Source: Rhizobium sp. BT04
Lineage (GTDB): Bacteria > Pseudomonadota > Alphaproteobacteria > Rhizobiales > Rhizobiaceae
Direction of reading: 5' to 3'
Assembly (NCBI RefSeq): GCF_030053135.1
Contig: NZ_CP125652.1
Coordinates: 806,001 to 870,000 of the forward strand
DNA: 64,000 nucleotides
The notes below the pieces were generated by a model. It had not been told where the DNA came from and did no database searches. It worked only from the letters and a program-made list of their open reading frames with translations. Made by a program: the position numbers and the translations under genes. Positions 63,170 through 64,000 of the stretch are shown here, piece after piece. How positions within the stretch are numbered: position 1 is the stretch's first letter; each line of letters opens with the position of its first letter.

Positions 63170-63217
63170 GAGCATGATGTCGTCCGAAAACCGCTCGCAC
63201 TTTTCGGCATCATGCTC
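63170..63217. repeat. RIME-like palindrome between psuK and psuG
   Basis: GAGCATGATG (63170-63179) and CATCATGCTC (63208-63217) flank an inner CCGAAAA/TTTTCGG pair. Typical of rhizobial extragenic palindromic elements. Confidence 0.7.
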
Positions 63218-63238
63218 TGTCGATCACAGGACAAGACC

Positions 63239-64000
63239 ATGACCAAACCCATCTCTCCTCTTCTGCCGATCGCCTATTCGAAGGAGGTATCGAGCGCCAA
63301 GCAGCGCGGCGCGCCGCTGGTGGCGCTGGAATCGACGATCATCACCCACGGCATGCCCTATCCCGGCAATATCGAGATGGCCCGTAGCGTCGAGACGATC
63401 ATTCGCGAACAGGGTGCGGTGCCGGCAACGATCGCCGTCATCCACGGCACGCTGCATATCGGCCTTGAAGCCGGCGAACTGGAGCAGCTCGCCAAGGCGA
63501 CCGAAGTGATGAAGGTGTCGCGCGCTGATCTTGCCTTCGCGATCGCCGAGCGCCGCACCGGCGCCACCACCGTCGCGGCGACGATGATTGCGGCCGCCCG
63601 CGCCGGTATCCGCGTCTTTGCCACGGGCGGCATTGGCGGCGTGCATCGCGGCGCCGAGGAAAGCTTCGATATCTCGGCCGATCTCGAGGAGCTCGCCCGC
63701 ACCGGCGTCATCGTCGTCTGCGCCGGCGCCAAGGCGATCCTCGATATTCCGAAGACGCTTGAGGTGCTGGAAACCCGCGGCGTTCCCGTCGTCACCTATG
63801 AAAGCGAAGAATTCCCCGCTTTCTGGTCGCGCTCCTCGGGCATCCGTAGCCCGCTGGCGCTGAACAGCCCGGCGGCAATCGCCAATTTCCAGACGGTACG
63901 CGAACAGCTCGGCATCGACGGCGGCATGCTGGTTGCCAATCCGGTGCCGGAGGCCGACGAGATCGCGCGCGAGGAGATGGAAATCTATATCGAGCGGGCT
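63239..64000 (+). CDS. psuG: Pseudouridine-5'-phosphate glycosidase (3' end outside window)
   Basis: First 254 codons of the gene, open at base 64000. The family hallmark is ALESTIITHGMPYPGNIEMARSVE, followed by VPATIAVIHGTLHIGL, and GRRTGATTVAATM-like sequence (ERRTGATTVAATMIAA), then FATGGIGGVHRGAE. It cleaves pseudouridine 5'-phosphate to uracil and ribose-5-phosphate; Mn2+ dependent in characterised members. Together with psuK it forms a pseudouridine salvage unit. Confidence 0.92.
   Translation, partial: MTKPISPLLPIAYSKEVSSAKQRGAPLVALESTIITHGMPYPGNIEMARSVETIIREQGAVPATIAVIHGTLHIGLEAGELEQLAKATEVMKVSRADLAFAIAERRTGATTVAATMIAAARAGIRVFATGGIGGVHRGAEESFDISADLEELARTGVIVVCAGAKAILDIPKTLEVLETRGVPVVTYESEEFPAFWSRSSGIRSPLALNSPAAIANFQTVREQLGIDGGMLVANPVPEADEIAREEMEIYIERA

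Overview
The window is a GC-rich alphaproteobacterial chromosome segment. Its gene content and protein sequences point to the genus Rhizobium, in the R. etli / R. leguminosarum group. Supporting signs are the spread-out purine genes, the PagL-type lipid A deacylase, RIME-like palindromic repeats and DUF1127, DUF2189 and DUF2259 proteins. No rRNA, tRNA, CRISPR array, phage gene or transposase is visible. Both ends cut through genes: an AsmA-like protein at the left and psuG at the right.

Layout. 1-10.8 kb: envelope and housekeeping genes (AsmA-like protein, Bcp peroxiredoxin, ferritin-like DUF455, M23 peptidase, RhlE-type helicase, Nudix, TfoX, flavin reductase, a lone Leu/Ile/Val-type binding protein, rpe, DUF2259). 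10.9-25 kb: purine biosynthesis (purB, purC, purS, purQ, purL) interspersed with a PAS-GGDEF-EAL protein, a kptA inserted between purS and purQ, a MocR-type regulator, pagL and bolA. 25.4-36.2 kb: an accessory catabolic island of two divergent operons. The leftward one encodes a GntR/FCD repressor, a TIM-barrel isomerase/dehydratase, a complete polar amino-acid-type ABC transporter, a shikimate/quinate dehydrogenase, a CHMI-type tautomerase, a type II dehydroquinase and a Gfo/Idh/MocA oxidoreductase. The rightward one encodes an intradiol ring-cleavage dioxygenase, an HpaH-type hydratase, an HpaI-type aldolase and a binding-protein-like protein without a signal peptide. 36.4-47.5 kb: a lipase-like membrane protein, a diheme cytochrome c, the monothiol glutaredoxin grxD, two tandem Bcr/CflA transporters, a low-GC dapF-like gene, two tandem inositol monophosphatases, ttcA, glsA and rpsD. 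47.7-64 kb: a HerA-like ATPase, an AAC(6')-like acetyltransferase, murI, a TrmJ-type methyltransferase, a FUSC transporter, icd, GST, an AraC-GyrI regulator, alaS, recA and psuK-psuG.

The most interesting region is the 25.4-36.2 kb island. Its enzymes look like a funnel from an imported cyclohexane-carboxylate (quinate or shikimate type) to an aromatic diol or triol, followed by intradiol opening, tautomerisation, hydration and aldol cleavage. This mix is not one of the standard pathways: the homoprotocatechuate extradiol dioxygenase, dehydrogenase and decarboxylase are absent, and so are maleylacetate reductase and muconate cycloisomerase. Each divergent promoter carries an ATAATCGATTAT-type palindrome between its -35 and -10 elements, a probable operator pair for the GntR protein. 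The island lies between bolA and grxD, two genes that I recall as neighbours in related bacteria.

All statements come from reading the sequence and knowledge of protein families; no database search was run. Start codons were often moved inward from the longest reading frame, using ribosome binding sites and family length.
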